A DNA stretch of 64,000 nucleotides from JACVRW01 sp963746825 (lineage in GTDB: Bacteria > Actinomycetota > Thermoleophilia > Solirubrobacterales > Thermoleophilaceae), in NCBI GenBank assembly GCA_963746825.1, contig CAVVCU010000010.1:194159-258158 (forward strand), written 5' to 3'. The notes beneath the pieces were generated by a model that was not told where the DNA came from, made no database searches, and saw nothing but the letters and a program-made list of their open reading frames with translations. This document shows, one piece after another, positions 9,742 through 18,741 of this stretch. Numbering within the stretch: the stretch's first letter is position 1; every line of letters starts with the position of its first letter. A program made the translations under genes and the position numbers.

Positions 9742-11430
9742 TCAGGCCGTGGTCAGCGTGAGCAGCGAGCGCTCGAAGCGGCGCTCATGCTCGACCGCCG
9801 CACGGGACGCCGAGCGCCAGGCGCGATCGTTGCCGGTTCGCGCCGCCGCTGCCAGCCGCCGGTAGGCGCGTTCCGCCGAGCGCAGCTGAGCGCGCAGCCG
9901 GGCGCCCTCGGGAGTGGTCGAGGCCGCACCCGACATCCCCTGGCCCGCATCGGCGTAGGCGGAGGCGAGCGCCCGCGCCGCGGCAGCCTGGCTGCCGGGC
10001 AGCCGCGCCTTGCGCAGACGGCGACGGGCTCCGGCGCGGCGGGCGGAGAGACGATCGATCACCGGGCTCACGCTGCGCACATACTCGGCCTGGGCCAGTT
10101 CCGCCGAGTCGGCCGGCTGCGGCGACGGCGTGGCCGAGGCGGGCGCGGGCTCGCTGGCGGGGCCTGACGTGCCCAGGCTGAAGCCGGCCACCGCGCTCAC
10201 GGCCAGCGCCACGAGCATCGCCACGAGCGCCGGGCGCGACCGCTTGGACCCGCGCCGGGACCGCGTCCTGGGCGGCTTTTCGTTGCGTATACGCTTGGTC
10301 GCGTGGGCCCGACGGGCAGTGCGCGGCGGCTTGGCAGCAGGTTTGGGCTTTCGCGTGCGGACCGGCTCGGGGGCCGGAACTCGCTTCTCGGCCTGGGCCG
10401 GTGTGGCGGCGGGGATGGGCTTCTCCACGCGAGCCTGCGCCTTGGCGCGAGCGCGCCTTTCGGCCCGGGTCGGCTTCTTGGGGCGCGCCGGCTTGGCCGG
10501 CCGTGCGGGCTTGCTCGCTTGCACGGCGGGGCGCTGCCGCGGCGCCGGAGCGGCTGGAGTGCCCGCCGCAATCTCCACATCCACGCCCAGGACCTTGGCC
10601 GCGGAAGTAACCAGCGCGGCGGAGCCGAGGCGCCGCCCGGGCTCCTTGGCCATGGCGTGGACGAAGACCTCGTCGAGTTCGACCGGTAGGTCGCTGCAGC
10701 GCTCAGAGGGGCGCGGAGGCGGCTCGACCAGATGAGCGTGAAGAGTGAGCAGGGGGCGCTCGTAGGGGAAGGGCGGCGAGCCCGTGAGGCACTCGAAGAG
10801 CACGCAGGCGAGCGAGTAGGCGTTGCTCTCGGGCTTGGGCGGCCTCCCCTTGAGCTCTTCCGGCGAGCGGTAGTCGACCCCTTCGAGGTTCATCCGAAGC
10901 GCTTCGGGGCGGGACGGCTCGCGGCCGATCCCGAAGTCGCTCAGCAGGGCGTGGGTCGGATCCTCCTCCGCAAGGAGGATCGACTGGGGGCTGAGATCGG
11001 CGTGGACCAGCCTCGCCACGGCGGCGGCGCCGAGGGCGCCGGCCACCCCGGCGGCCACGGAGAGGGCCTGATCCGCCGGCAAGCGGCCTTCGCTGAGCCG
11101 ATCGGCCAGCGAGCTGGTTCCGCGCAGCTCGCTCACCAGGTACAGCCGGCCGTCGTGCTCGCCGGCCTTCAGAAGCTTCAGCAGGTGCGGGTGGTGAATC
11201 GACGCGCGCCGGCGCGCCACGCGCAGGGCCAGCTCCAGCTCGTCGGCCTCGGGGCGTTCGCCGAGAACCTTGAGGGCGACCTTCGCTCCATCGGGGGCCA
11301 CCGCCTGGACGAGCTCGCAGTGGTTCGTGCCGACCGATAGCACCCGCTCGACGCGGTAGCCGTCGACCACCGACCCGGGCTCGAGCTGAGCCGGCGTCTC
11401 GCGACTGGACTTGGAGCGCCCGCGGGCCAT
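9742..11430 (-). CDS. membrane Ser/Thr protein kinase-like protein, catalytic motifs degenerate
   Basis: 562 residues from an ATG at 11430 that overlaps the stop of the preceding gene (TGATG). The kinase domain spans about 20-280: VALKVL with the lysine at 54, HADLSPQSIL at 143-152, SDFGIG at 164-169 and YRSPEELKG. A Lys/Ala/Pro-rich stretch follows (about 290-410), then one transmembrane helix (PALVAMLVALAVSAVAGF) and a helical extracytoplasmic tail rich in Arg/Ala. Odd points: the HRDLKPxN loop is HADLSPQS, losing the usual lysine and Mg-binding asparagine, and the Gly-rich loop is SVGTNHCELV. It may be a pseudokinase acting as a sensor or scaffold. It is the last gene of the minus-strand surface locus. 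Confidence 0.85.
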   Translation of the reverse strand: MARGRSKSSRETPAQLEPGSVVDGYRVERVLSVGTNHCELVQAVAPDGAKVALKVLGERPEADELELALRVARRRASIHHPHLLKLLKAGEHDGRLYLVSELRGTSSLADRLSEGRLPADQALSVAAGVAGALGAAAVARLVHADLSPQSILLAEEDPTHALLSDFGIGREPSRPEALRMNLEGVDYRSPEELKGRPPKPESNAYSLACVLFECLTGSPPFPYERPLLTLHAHLVEPPPRPSERCSDLPVELDEVFVHAMAKEPGRRLGSAALVTSAAKVLGVDVEIAAGTPAAPAPRQRPAVQASKPARPAKPARPKKPTRAERRARAKAQARVEKPIPAATPAQAEKRVPAPEPVRTRKPKPAAKPPRTARRAHATKRIRNEKPPRTRSRRGSKRSRPALVAMLVALAVSAVAGFSLGTSGPASEPAPASATPSPQPADSAELAQAEYVRSVSPVIDRLSARRAGARRRLRKARLPGSQAAAARALASAYADAGQGMSGAASTTPEGARLRAQLRSAERAYRRLAAAARTGNDRAWRSASRAAVEHERRFERSLLTLTTA

Positions 11431-11850
11431 CAGCCGCCGTCGTAGAAGGTCGTGGTGTCGCTGCTCGGCGTGGGCGCCGGGGCCGGAGCGGGCGCAGGAG
11501 CCGGGGCAGGGGCGGGGGCCGGAGCGGGCGCCGGGGCCGGAGCGGGCTCGGGGATACTCGCGGCGCTCGGCGCAGCGCTGACGCACAGGCTCCGGAGCCG
11601 CAGCGGGCGCCGGGGCCGGCTCGGGCTTCGGCTCGGGGCGCGGGCGTTCACGCAGGCCGGGCAGTCCCGGGGCCGCGTCCAGGGCCAGCGCCTGAACCGT
11701 CGGCCGGCTGGCCGGCTTGGGTGCGGGCGCCGCCGCGGGACGCGCGCGGGACGACTCGGCGTCCTGGCTGGTCAGCCGCGCCACCCCGAAGGAGCCTCCG
11801 AAGACCCCCAGGCAGGCGGCCGCGACGACGATGAGCGAGCGAGCTTTCAC
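11430..11850 (-). CDS. exported Pro-Ala-rich protein (one frameshift)
   Basis: The GTG start at 11850 overlaps the stop of the PKD gene (GTGA). The N-terminus KARSLIVVAAACLGVFGGSFGVARL is a signal peptide or membrane anchor. A Pro/Ala-rich region follows, including a long (AP)n run, ending SSDTTTFYDGG. The signal sequence and the (AP)n C-terminus lie in different frames; a 1-base change near 11,570-11,600 joins them, giving about 139 residues. The stop TGA at 11430-11432 shares its A with the kinase ATG. (AP)n segments usually span the cell wall or act as a rigid linker. No enzymatic domain is seen; the function is unknown. Confidence 0.65.
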
Positions 11851-14525
11851 GAGTCAGGACAGGCGATCGGCTTGCCGCCCCCCGCCGGTAGGCAGCGGTC
11901 GCGGCGGATGTACCGGCGCAGGTTGCCGCGAATCTTGATCGTGGTGTACTGGCCGATGAATCCCGGGCGGGTGACGCTCACCGTAATCAGCGAGCCCGCC
12001 GGGAACACGCGCTCGAACTTCTTGAAGCGCAGCCTCCGGGTCTTGACGGGCCGCGTTGAGACCTTCTTGGTGCCCTTGGGGCATTTGCGGCCCTTGCAGG
12101 TGACCTTCGCGGTCGCCTTCGCGGGCGTGCGAACCAGCAGGCGCTTGAGCCGCGCGCCGTTGTCCGTCAGGTTGCCGAAGAGCGAGATCTTCACGCCCCC
12201 CAGAAGCCTCGGCGGGCGCCTGAGCACGTCGAAGCGCCGCTCCGCCGTGGCGGTCGCGCCCCTCGAGTCGGTGACCAGGAGGCGCACGATGCGCGCCCCG
12301 GCTGCGTATGCGCGCGAGACCACCGGACCCGAAGCGTCGTCGTACTGCCCGTCGGCGTCCAAATCCCACTGGATGCCCGTAAGGGGCCCATCTGGGTCGC
12401 CCGAGGTCGAAGAAAACGTCACAGAGTCGCCGTCAAATGGGCTGGCGGGTGCGACGTTGAAGGAGGCGGTGGGCGGCGCATTGACGTTCACGGTCGAGAG
12501 AAGTCACCGCGAAACCGCCCCCGGACTCGGTCACCCTTAACGCCACTGTCTTCCGACCCGGCGTCGAGAAACTCCGACTCACAATGGATCCCGAGGCGTC
12601 AACGTTGAACGCTGCCAGGTCGTAATCAAAGTCCCATTCGCGCCTTAGGATCTCTTTCCCCGCGGGCGGGGCCGGACTTGGAGCCGCTGTGGCGCTGAAT
12701 GCGACAGCTTGGCCGGGTAGGGGTGCGATGGGCTCGAATCCGAAATCGCCCGACGGCACCGACGCCTGGATGCGAACCTGCCGGACTCCGTGACCGAGAT
12801 GCCGCCCGTGTCCGTGACTCGAAGTCCGACGGTATACGTCCGCGCACCGGCAAAAGTACAGGAGGGATTGGGGTCGACGACGTCCTGGCATGCGATACCC
12901 GGGGCTTGAGCTTGCTCCCCGAACTGGCCATCGTTGTCGAGTCCCACGCATAGTTGAGTGAGTCGAGCGAGCCATCCGGATCGCTGAACCGCTGCGCGAA
13001 CCGAACTTCTTGATTGATGATCGGGGTCTGCGGATCGAAGATGAAGCCTGGGCCACCCGGAACTATGACCGGAGGTGTATTGACGCGGAGAGTTGCAGGC
13101 TTTCGGAGCTGCTCGCTCTGTTTCCGGTGTTCGAATCGGTGACGGTGAGAGTCACGGGGTCCGGGGCCGGCGGTGGTGTAGCTGTGGCTCGGGTTTTCCA
13201 GGGCGCTGGTTGTTCCGTCCCCGAAGTTCCAAAGGTAGGTGAGTGGCGCAGGGCCGTCGTCGCTAGCACCCCCGTCGAAACTGACGCTCGACCGACAAGC
13301 GGAACAGTCGTCAGCTGATTCGGATTGGGATTTGGGAGGGCAGGACGACCTCGTAGTCGACGTCCAGTGATGGGGCCTCGTTCAGCTCGACGTCGGTGAG
13401 GACGGGCGAACTGCGCAGGCCCTCGGCGTCAAACACGCGCATCGCGACCGTCTTCGTGCCGCCTGTCGCGTAGCCTCCGGCGAGAGTGGGGTTCTCGCCC
13501 GTGGCGTCGACCGTGAAGTTGCCACTTATGTAGTTGAAATCCCACTCGTATCCACCTAGCGGCTGTCCGTCCGGGTCCTCCCCAGAACCTGTGAAGTTGA
13601 TTGCCTGCCCAACATTGGGCACCGCCGGCGTGAACGATGGCGTGTTCGCCGTCGGGGGCCGATTTGTCACGGGAACCAGCCTGGTTTCGGTGTCGGAATT
13701 GCCTTGCGGGTCGGTCACGCGAAGCTGGACAGTCTTGTTGCCACCTCTCGTGAAGAGGGTCTCTACTTGAGATCCCGATGCGTCGGTGAACTGGCCATCG
13801 CCATTGCAGATCCCAGGCGTAGCGTCAGCGGCTCGTCCTCAGGATCAGTAGACCCACTGGCATTGAAGCTTACGAGCTCGCCCACGTTGGGGTTGGCGGG
13901 CTCGAAGCCGAATCGAGCCGTCGGCGGGCGGTTAGTAGGCGCGGTGATCGTGACGCTCTGCTGTGAGGTGCTGCTCGCGGTGTTCGGGGGCGCGTCGGTT
14001 ACCTGCAGCCTGATGACCTTGGCGCCGGGTGAGATGGATGAGAACGCTCCATTCGGTCGCTTCTCCCCTCATCGAAAGCGCCGTCGCCGTCGCTGTCCCA
14101 GGCGTACGAGACGGGGCGCCCCTCCGGGTCGGGCGAGGCGACGCCCGTGCAAGTGATTGCCTGACCGGTTGTCGCCGTGGAGGGAACGCAGCTGAAGGCG
14201 GCCGAAGGCGGAGTGTTCACATGCATGGTCTTCGCGCCCGGCGAGTTGTAGGTGTGAGTGGCGCTGTCGTCCGTAGGCACGTCCGTGAGATCCGCCTCGA
14301 AAGTCCCGTCGTAGTCGAAGTCCCACTCGGTTGTGAGGATGTCGCCGTCCTCGTCGGTCGCCGTCGAGGTGACCGTGATCTCTTGGCCTACGAGCGGGCT
14401 GGTTGTGGGACTGAATTGTGAAGTCCACATTGGCCGGCGGCGCAGCCAGCACGACCTGCAACGAGTCCCAGCGTGCAAACCAGCGCAGCTAGGACGACCC
14501 CTACACGACGAAATGAAAGTTTCAT
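11847..14525 (-). pseudogene. secreted multi-PKD-domain surface protein, frame broken several times
   Basis: Starts at the ATG at 14525, which has GGAGGGGAC just upstream; KLSFRRVGVVLAALVCTLGLVAG is a signal peptide. About seven PKD/Ig-like modules follow, recognisable by PPSAxF, GQxITxT, SxDPEGxPVSYAWDxDGDG and TYNSPGAKT-type motifs, at roughly 14.4-14.2, 14.2-14.0, 13.9-13.75, 13.7-13.5, 13.3-13.1, 12.9-12.5 and 12.49-12.2 kb. They lie in all three frames, so at least five indels separate start from stop. The C-terminal 100 residues (VTCKGRKCPKGTKK, RPGFIGQYTTIKIRG, CLPAGGGKP) form a Cys-containing module seen on many Thermoleophilia surface proteins. The role is probably adhesion or matrix. 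Either a decayed gene or a badly sequenced repetitive one; the final 214 residues (11847-12491) are intact. Confidence 0.75.
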
Positions 14526-14577
14526 GTCCCCTCCGAGAAGGGAGTTCTCGGACCGTTCCGAGTGACCCCGCTCCAAC

Positions 14578-16236
14578 CTATGCCGACTCTTGCACTACCG
14601 CAAGCACTTTCTCTGTGCAAATCCTCAAACTGCGGGGCGACCGACATTCGCCTTGCGCAGCGTTGCCAGACCGAAGGCCATCAGGAGCGCGATGAAGATC
14701 CAGCCGATCGCGCCGTAGCCCCAGCTTGGAGTCGCCGAGACCCTTCAGCGGCTCCAGCCTGACCGAAGACAGATCCGCCGAGCTCGAGCTCGAGGAGCCC
14801 GTCTCGGTGATCACGCTCGTGCTCGCCTTCGACGAAGACGAAGACGAGGACGAAGAGCTCGTGTTCAGGTGGGACGAGGACTCCACCGTGGTGTGGGTCG
14901 TGGCGCTATGGCCCGAGCCCGTGGTGGTCGTCGCGCTCGCGTGCTGGCGGATTCGCGTTGCGCTCGTCCCGTCGCCGGCGACCCGGCGCCAGGTGGCGCT
15001 CACGCGCTCGAAGAAGCTCTTCCCCGATGAGGAGGCTCCGGCGGTGCCGGCCACGGTGGGCTCGGGCTCGGGCGGCGCGGCCGGCGGCGCCTCGACCGTG
15101 GGCGGCGCCGGCTCCTGCGGCGGCACGCCGGCGACCGCGCTGGCCTCCTGTGAAGTAAGGGCGTTCTGAGCGGCGTCCTGCGACTGGCTGTCGCCGACGC
15201 AGTTCTCGAGGCAGCTCGCCTCCTGGTACTGCCAGATGGTCTGAATCGTCACCCCGAGGTTCTCCGCGAGTGCCACGAGCCAAGCCGGCAGCAGCGACTG
15301 CGCGTCCGTGGGGTACGAGGGGGCCCAGGTCTCGCTGGTGGCGGTGGCCGACTGGTTGGTCGACTGTGCCTGGGTCGAAGTCTGAGTCTGGGAGTTGCCG
15401 TAGCACTCCACCTGGCAACCGAACTGCAGCTGCCAGACCTGCTGCATGGTCGAGCCGACGTTGTGAGCCTGGGCGTTGCCGTCGGAGAGGGCCGTGGCGT
15501 TCTGCGTCGTCGACGCCCACTGAGTGGCCGCCTGGCTCTGGCTCGTTCCGTAACAGAAGGCCACGCACCCGAGCTGCACCTGCCAGATGAACTGACCGGT
15601 GGTGCTCTGGTTCAGCGCAGTGGCGTTCGAGGGCGACCCGGTGCCTCCGCCGATGGCGGTGGCGTTCTGGATCGTCTCGGCCACCTGCGCGGCCGACTGA
15701 CTCTGGCTCGTGCCCTGGCAGTGGCTCTGGCAACCCTGCTGGACCTGGAAGATCGCCTGCCAGGTCTGGCTCTGGTTCTGAGCCGTGGCGCTCGCGGAGG
15801 GCGGGGGCGCGACAGGAGCGGGCTCGGTCGGCTCGACCTCCGCCGGCTCGGCCGGCTGAGTCGTGGTGACCGGAGGCTGCTCGGCCGGGACCTCGGCCTC
15901 GGGCACCTCGGGCGAGTCGTCGGTCGCGGGGACCTCGGTCTCGGCCGGAGGCGCCGGCGGCTCGATCGGCTGCGCGGGCTCCTCGGCGACCGGCTCGGCC
16001 GGCGTGGCCGGCTCGACCGGGGCCGCGGTGGCCTCGGTGGTCGCCGGGCTCGCCGTGGCCTCGGCCGACTGCGTGGTCTCCGCGGACTGCTCGGCGACCT
16101 GCGCGTCGTCGGCCGCCCGGGCGGTGGCGACGCTGATCGCCAAAGAGGCGATCAGCGCCACCATCAACCCAAAGACGGCAGCGGTCGACCGGCCGATCAA
16201 TGACCGGTCGACGCTGTCCGTTGAACGTGCGAACAC
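14578..16236 (-). CDS. secreted Q/S-rich protein with four C-x3-C repeats and probable C-terminal membrane anchor
   Basis: GTG start at 16236 with AGGGAGG about 8 bp upstream; that site overlaps the stop of the repeat-protein gene 12 bp away. N-terminal membrane or signal segment (VFGLMVALIASLAISVATARA), a Pro/Glu/Thr-rich wall-type spacer to about residue 145, then four units of about 38-45 residues of the form W-Q-x-Q-x-G-C-x3-C-x-G-x-SQSQ (cysteine pairs GCQSHC, GCVAFC, GCQVEC, SCLENC). A Ser-rich stretch follows. As written the frame ends at 14578. Deleting one base in the CCCC run at about 14,719 gives GYGAIGWIFIALLMAFGLATLRK and a stop at 14625, a typical membrane anchor with a basic tail. 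Same C-x3-C/Q signature as its upstream partner. No known family. Confidence 0.75.
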   Translation of the reverse strand: MFARSTDSVDRSLIGRSTAAVFGLMVALIASLAISVATARAADDAQVAEQSAETTQSAEATASPATTEATAAPVEPATPAEPVAEEPAQPIEPPAPPAETEVPATDDSPEVPEAEVPAEQPPVTTTQPAEPAEVEPTEPAPVAPPPSASATAQNQSQTWQAIFQVQQGCQSHCQGTSQSQSAAQVAETIQNATAIGGGTGSPSNATALNQSTTGQFIWQVQLGCVAFCYGTSQSQAATQWASTTQNATALSDGNAQAHNVGSTMQQVWQLQFGCQVECYGNSQTQTSTQAQSTNQSATATSETWAPSYPTDAQSLLPAWLVALAENLGVTIQTIWQYQEASCLENCVGDSQSQDAAQNALTSQEASAVAGVPPQEPAPPTVEAPPAAPPEPEPTVAGTAGASSSGKSFFERVSATWRRVAGDGTSATRIRQHASATTTTGSGHSATTHTTVESSSHLNTSSSSSSSSSSKASTSVITETGSSSSSSADLSSVRLEPLKGLGDSKLGLRRDRLDLHRAPDGLRSGNAAQGECRSPRSLRICTEKVLAVVQESA

Positions 16237-16248
16237 GTTCAGGCCTCC

Positions 16249-18741
16249 CTACCGACGAGCCTTCTTGCCATGGCTCTTGCCGTGGCCCTTCTTGCCATGG
16301 CACTTCTTGCCGTGCTTATGGCCCTTCTTGCCGTGACCAATCGACACGGGCGAGTTGGCGTTGGCCCCCGACTGCTTGGCCTTCGCCTCCGAGCTCGCTG
16401 ACTGGCTGGTCTCGCTGTACTGACCCAGGTACTGGGCCTGACCGGAACCGCCACAGCCGTACTTGCAGCTGGACGAGCTGTTCTGCGACTGGTTGGCGTT
16501 CTGGTTGGTCGTGGCGTCGTTCGACGCGGACGAGTCGGCCGAGTTGCTCAGATCCTGAGAAGCCGAGCTGTCGCCGCTGTCCGAGTGACCTCCACCGATC
16601 GACACGGGCGAGTTCGCGTTCACGCCGTTCTGGTAGGCGTGAGCGGACGAGTCCGCGCTCTGGTCGGTGGACGACCCCTGCTCGAGACCCTGAGCCTGAC
16701 CGGAACCGCCACAGCCGTATTTGCAGCTGGACGAGCTGCTCTGCGACTGGTTGGCGTTCTGGTTGGTCTCAGCGGTGTTCGACGCGTCGGACGAAGCCGA
16801 GTTGTCGTTCGACTGGTCGGCGGAGCTTGAGCCGCCTTCCACGTCGTAACCACCGACGGACGAGGGAGCGTTGGTGTTCACGCCGTTCTGATCGGCGTGA
16901 GCCTCCGAGCTCGCGTCCTGGTTGGTCTCGCTGTACTGGCCGAGCCACTGAGCCTGACCGGAACCACCGCAGCCCGCGCCACAGCTCGAGGAGCTGTTCT
17001 GCGACTGGTTGGCGTTCTGGTTGGTCTCGGCGTCGTTCGACGCGGACGAGTCGGCGCTGTTGCTCAGATCCTGAGAAGCCGAGCTGTCACCGCTCTCCAC
17101 GTCGTAGCCACCAACCGCGACGGGGGTGTTCGCGTTCACGCCGTTCTGGTAGGCGTGAGCGGACGAGTCCGCGCTCTGGTCGGTGGACGACCCCTGCTCG
17201 AGACCCTGAGCCTGACCGGAACCACCGCAGCCGAAGTGGCAGCTCGAGGAGCTGTTCTGCGACTGGTTGGCGTTCTGGTTGGTCTCAGCGGTGTTCGACG
17301 CGTCGGACGAAGCCGAGTTGTCGTTCGACTGGGAGGCGGAGCTGTTGCCGCCTTCCACGTCACCGCCACCGATGGACACGGGCACGTTCGCGTTTACGCC
17401 GTTCTGATCTGCGTAAGCGGACGAGCTTGCGTCCTGGTTGGTCTCTGAGCCCTGGCCGAGCCACTGAGCCTGACCGGAACCACCGCAGCCCGCGCCACAG
17501 CTCGAGGAGCTGTTCTGCGACTGGTTGGCGTTCTGGTTGGTCGTGGCGTCGTTCGACGCGGACGAGTCGGCATCGTTGCTCAGCGCCTGATCGGCCGAGC
17601 TGTTGCCGCCGTACACATCGCCGCCACCGATGGTCACGGGCACGTTGGCGTTCACGCCGTTCTGATAGGCGTGAGCCTCCGAGTCCGCATCCTGATCGGT
17701 GGATGACCCCTGCTCCAGGCCCTGGGCCTGACCGGAACCACCGCAGCCGAAGTGGCAGCTCGAGGAGCTGTTCTGCGACTGGTTGGCGTTCTGGTTGGTG
17801 TCAGCCGAGTTCGACGCGTCGGACGAAGCCGAGTTGTCGTTCGACTGGGAGGCGGAGGAGTTTCCGCCGTTCACATCGCCGCCACCGATGGTCACGGGCA
17901 CGTTGGCGTTCACGCCGTTCTGGTAGGCGTGAGCCTCGGAGTCCGCATCCTGATCGGTGGACGAGTCCTGGCTCGCATACTGGGCCTGACCGGAACCACC
18001 GCAGCCCGCGCCACAGCTCGAGGAGCTGTTCTGCGACTGGTTGGCGTTCTGGTTCGTCGTGGCGTCGTTCGACGCGGACGAGTCGGCCGAGTTGCTGTTG
18101 TTCTGCGTGGCGGAGCTGTTGCCACCGTTCACGTGACCGCCACCGATGGTGACCGGCACGTTCGCGTTCACGCCGTTCTGGTTCGCGTGAGCGGACGAGT
18201 TGGCGTTCTGGTTGGTGGACGAACCCTGCTCAAGCCCCTGAGCCTGACCCGAGCCGCCACAGCCGGCCTGACAGCTGGACGAGCTGTTCTGCGACTGGTT
18301 GGCGTTCTGGTTGGTCGTGGCGTTGTTCGACGCCGCGGAGCTTGCGGAGTTGTTCAAGCTCTGAGAAGCCGAGCTGGAACCGCCGCCGTTGGTGTTGCCG
18401 ATATGGGTGTTGCCAACCGACACGCCGTCGCCGCTGACGGTGACGGGCACGTTGGCGTTCACGCCGTTCTGGTTAGCACTCGCCGAAGAGCTTGCGCTCT
18501 GGTTAGTGCTCGAGCTTTGCCCCAGCCCTTGCGCCTGACCGGAACCACCGCAGCCGTACTGGCAGCTGGACGAGCTGCTCTGCGACTGGTTGGCGTTCTG
18601 GTTGGTGGCGCTCGAGTTGGAGGCCTGGGAGCCGGCGGTGTTGCTTGCCGACTGATCAGCGCTGCTCTGCGCGAACGCAGGAGCCGCGGGAATCGCCAGC
18701 GCAAAGATGCTGGCGCCCAGGACGATGAGTCTTGACCTCAT
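16249..18741 (-). CDS. large secreted Q/N/S-rich tandem-repeat protein (nine ~86-residue C-x3-C repeats)
   Basis: 830 residues from the ATG at 18741 (AAAGGAAC upstream), with signal peptide RLIVLGASIFALAIPAAPAFA. The mature protein is nine tandem repeats: each begins NQNANQSQ, then SSSSC-x3-C-GGSGQAQ, a polar stretch alternating with Gln and Ala, then QNGVNAN-PV-IGGG and an SSA-Q-S/L-N-A linker. Eight successive repeat starts are exactly 258 bp apart; the first unit carries 11 extra residues. Each repeat has two cysteines (18 in all, plus one in the tail). The C-terminus is a Gly/His/Lys tail of GKKGHK type. No hydrophobic core, enzyme motif or known family. Q/N ladders with regular spacing suggest a beta-solenoid or amyloid-like fibre, with disulfides within or between units. 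Confidence 0.85.
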   Translation of the reverse strand: MRSRLIVLGASIFALAIPAAPAFAQSSADQSASNTAGSQASNSSATNQNANQSQSSSSSCQYGCGGSGQAQGLGQSSSTNQSASSSASANQNGVNANVPVTVSGDGVSVGNTHIGNTNGGGSSSASQSLNNSASSAASNNATTNQNANQSQNSSSSCQAGCGGSGQAQGLEQGSSTNQNANSSAHANQNGVNANVPVTIGGGHVNGGNSSATQNNSNSADSSASNDATTNQNANQSQNSSSSCGAGCGGSGQAQYASQDSSTDQDADSEAHAYQNGVNANVPVTIGGGDVNGGNSSASQSNDNSASSDASNSADTNQNANQSQNSSSSCHFGCGGSGQAQGLEQGSSTDQDADSEAHAYQNGVNANVPVTIGGGDVYGGNSSADQALSNDADSSASNDATTNQNANQSQNSSSSCGAGCGGSGQAQWLGQGSETNQDASSSAYADQNGVNANVPVSIGGGDVEGGNSSASQSNDNSASSDASNTAETNQNANQSQNSSSSCHFGCGGSGQAQGLEQGSSTDQSADSSAHAYQNGVNANTPVAVGGYDVESGDSSASQDLSNSADSSASNDAETNQNANQSQNSSSSCGAGCGGSGQAQWLGQYSETNQDASSEAHADQNGVNTNAPSSVGGYDVEGGSSSADQSNDNSASSDASNTAETNQNANQSQSSSSSCKYGCGGSGQAQGLEQGSSTDQSADSSAHAYQNGVNANSPVSIGGGHSDSGDSSASQDLSNSADSSASNDATTNQNANQSQNSSSSCKYGCGGSGQAQYLGQYSETSQSASSEAKAKQSGANANSPVSIGHGKKGHKHGKKCHGKKGHGKSHGKKARR
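16340..18603 (-). repeat. 258-bp tandem coding repeat array (nine units)
   Basis: The segment encoding NQNANQSQ recurs with its left edge at 16483, then every 258 bp up to 18289, and once more at 18580 (258 + 33 bp). Units alternate: even-numbered repeats from the N-terminus carry GLEQGSST, while most odd ones carry W/Y-LGQ-S-ET. This implies growth by duplication of a two-unit (516-bp) block. Near-identical DNA in successive copies makes the array a hot spot for unequal recombination and for assembly collapse. Confidence 0.9.

Noticed and set aside
9742..11850. Single 702-residue protein joining the exported Pro-Ala protein and the kinase
   Set aside because: The join passes through an out-of-frame Arg-rich stretch; the (AP)n frame ends at a TGA that overlaps the kinase ATG, so two coupled genes are more sensible.
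16340..18603. Regular repeat array considered as CRISPR
   Set aside because: Units are 258 bp with no spacer/repeat division, coding throughout, and no cas genes are present.
16200..18735. Long plus-strand ORFs (650 and 327 codons) opposite the repeat protein
   Set aside because: They are antisense readings of the 258-bp repeats, rich in Arg/Ser/Trp or Val/Gly with no start signal; the minus-strand frame has a signal peptide, a Shine-Dalgarno site and sensible repeats.
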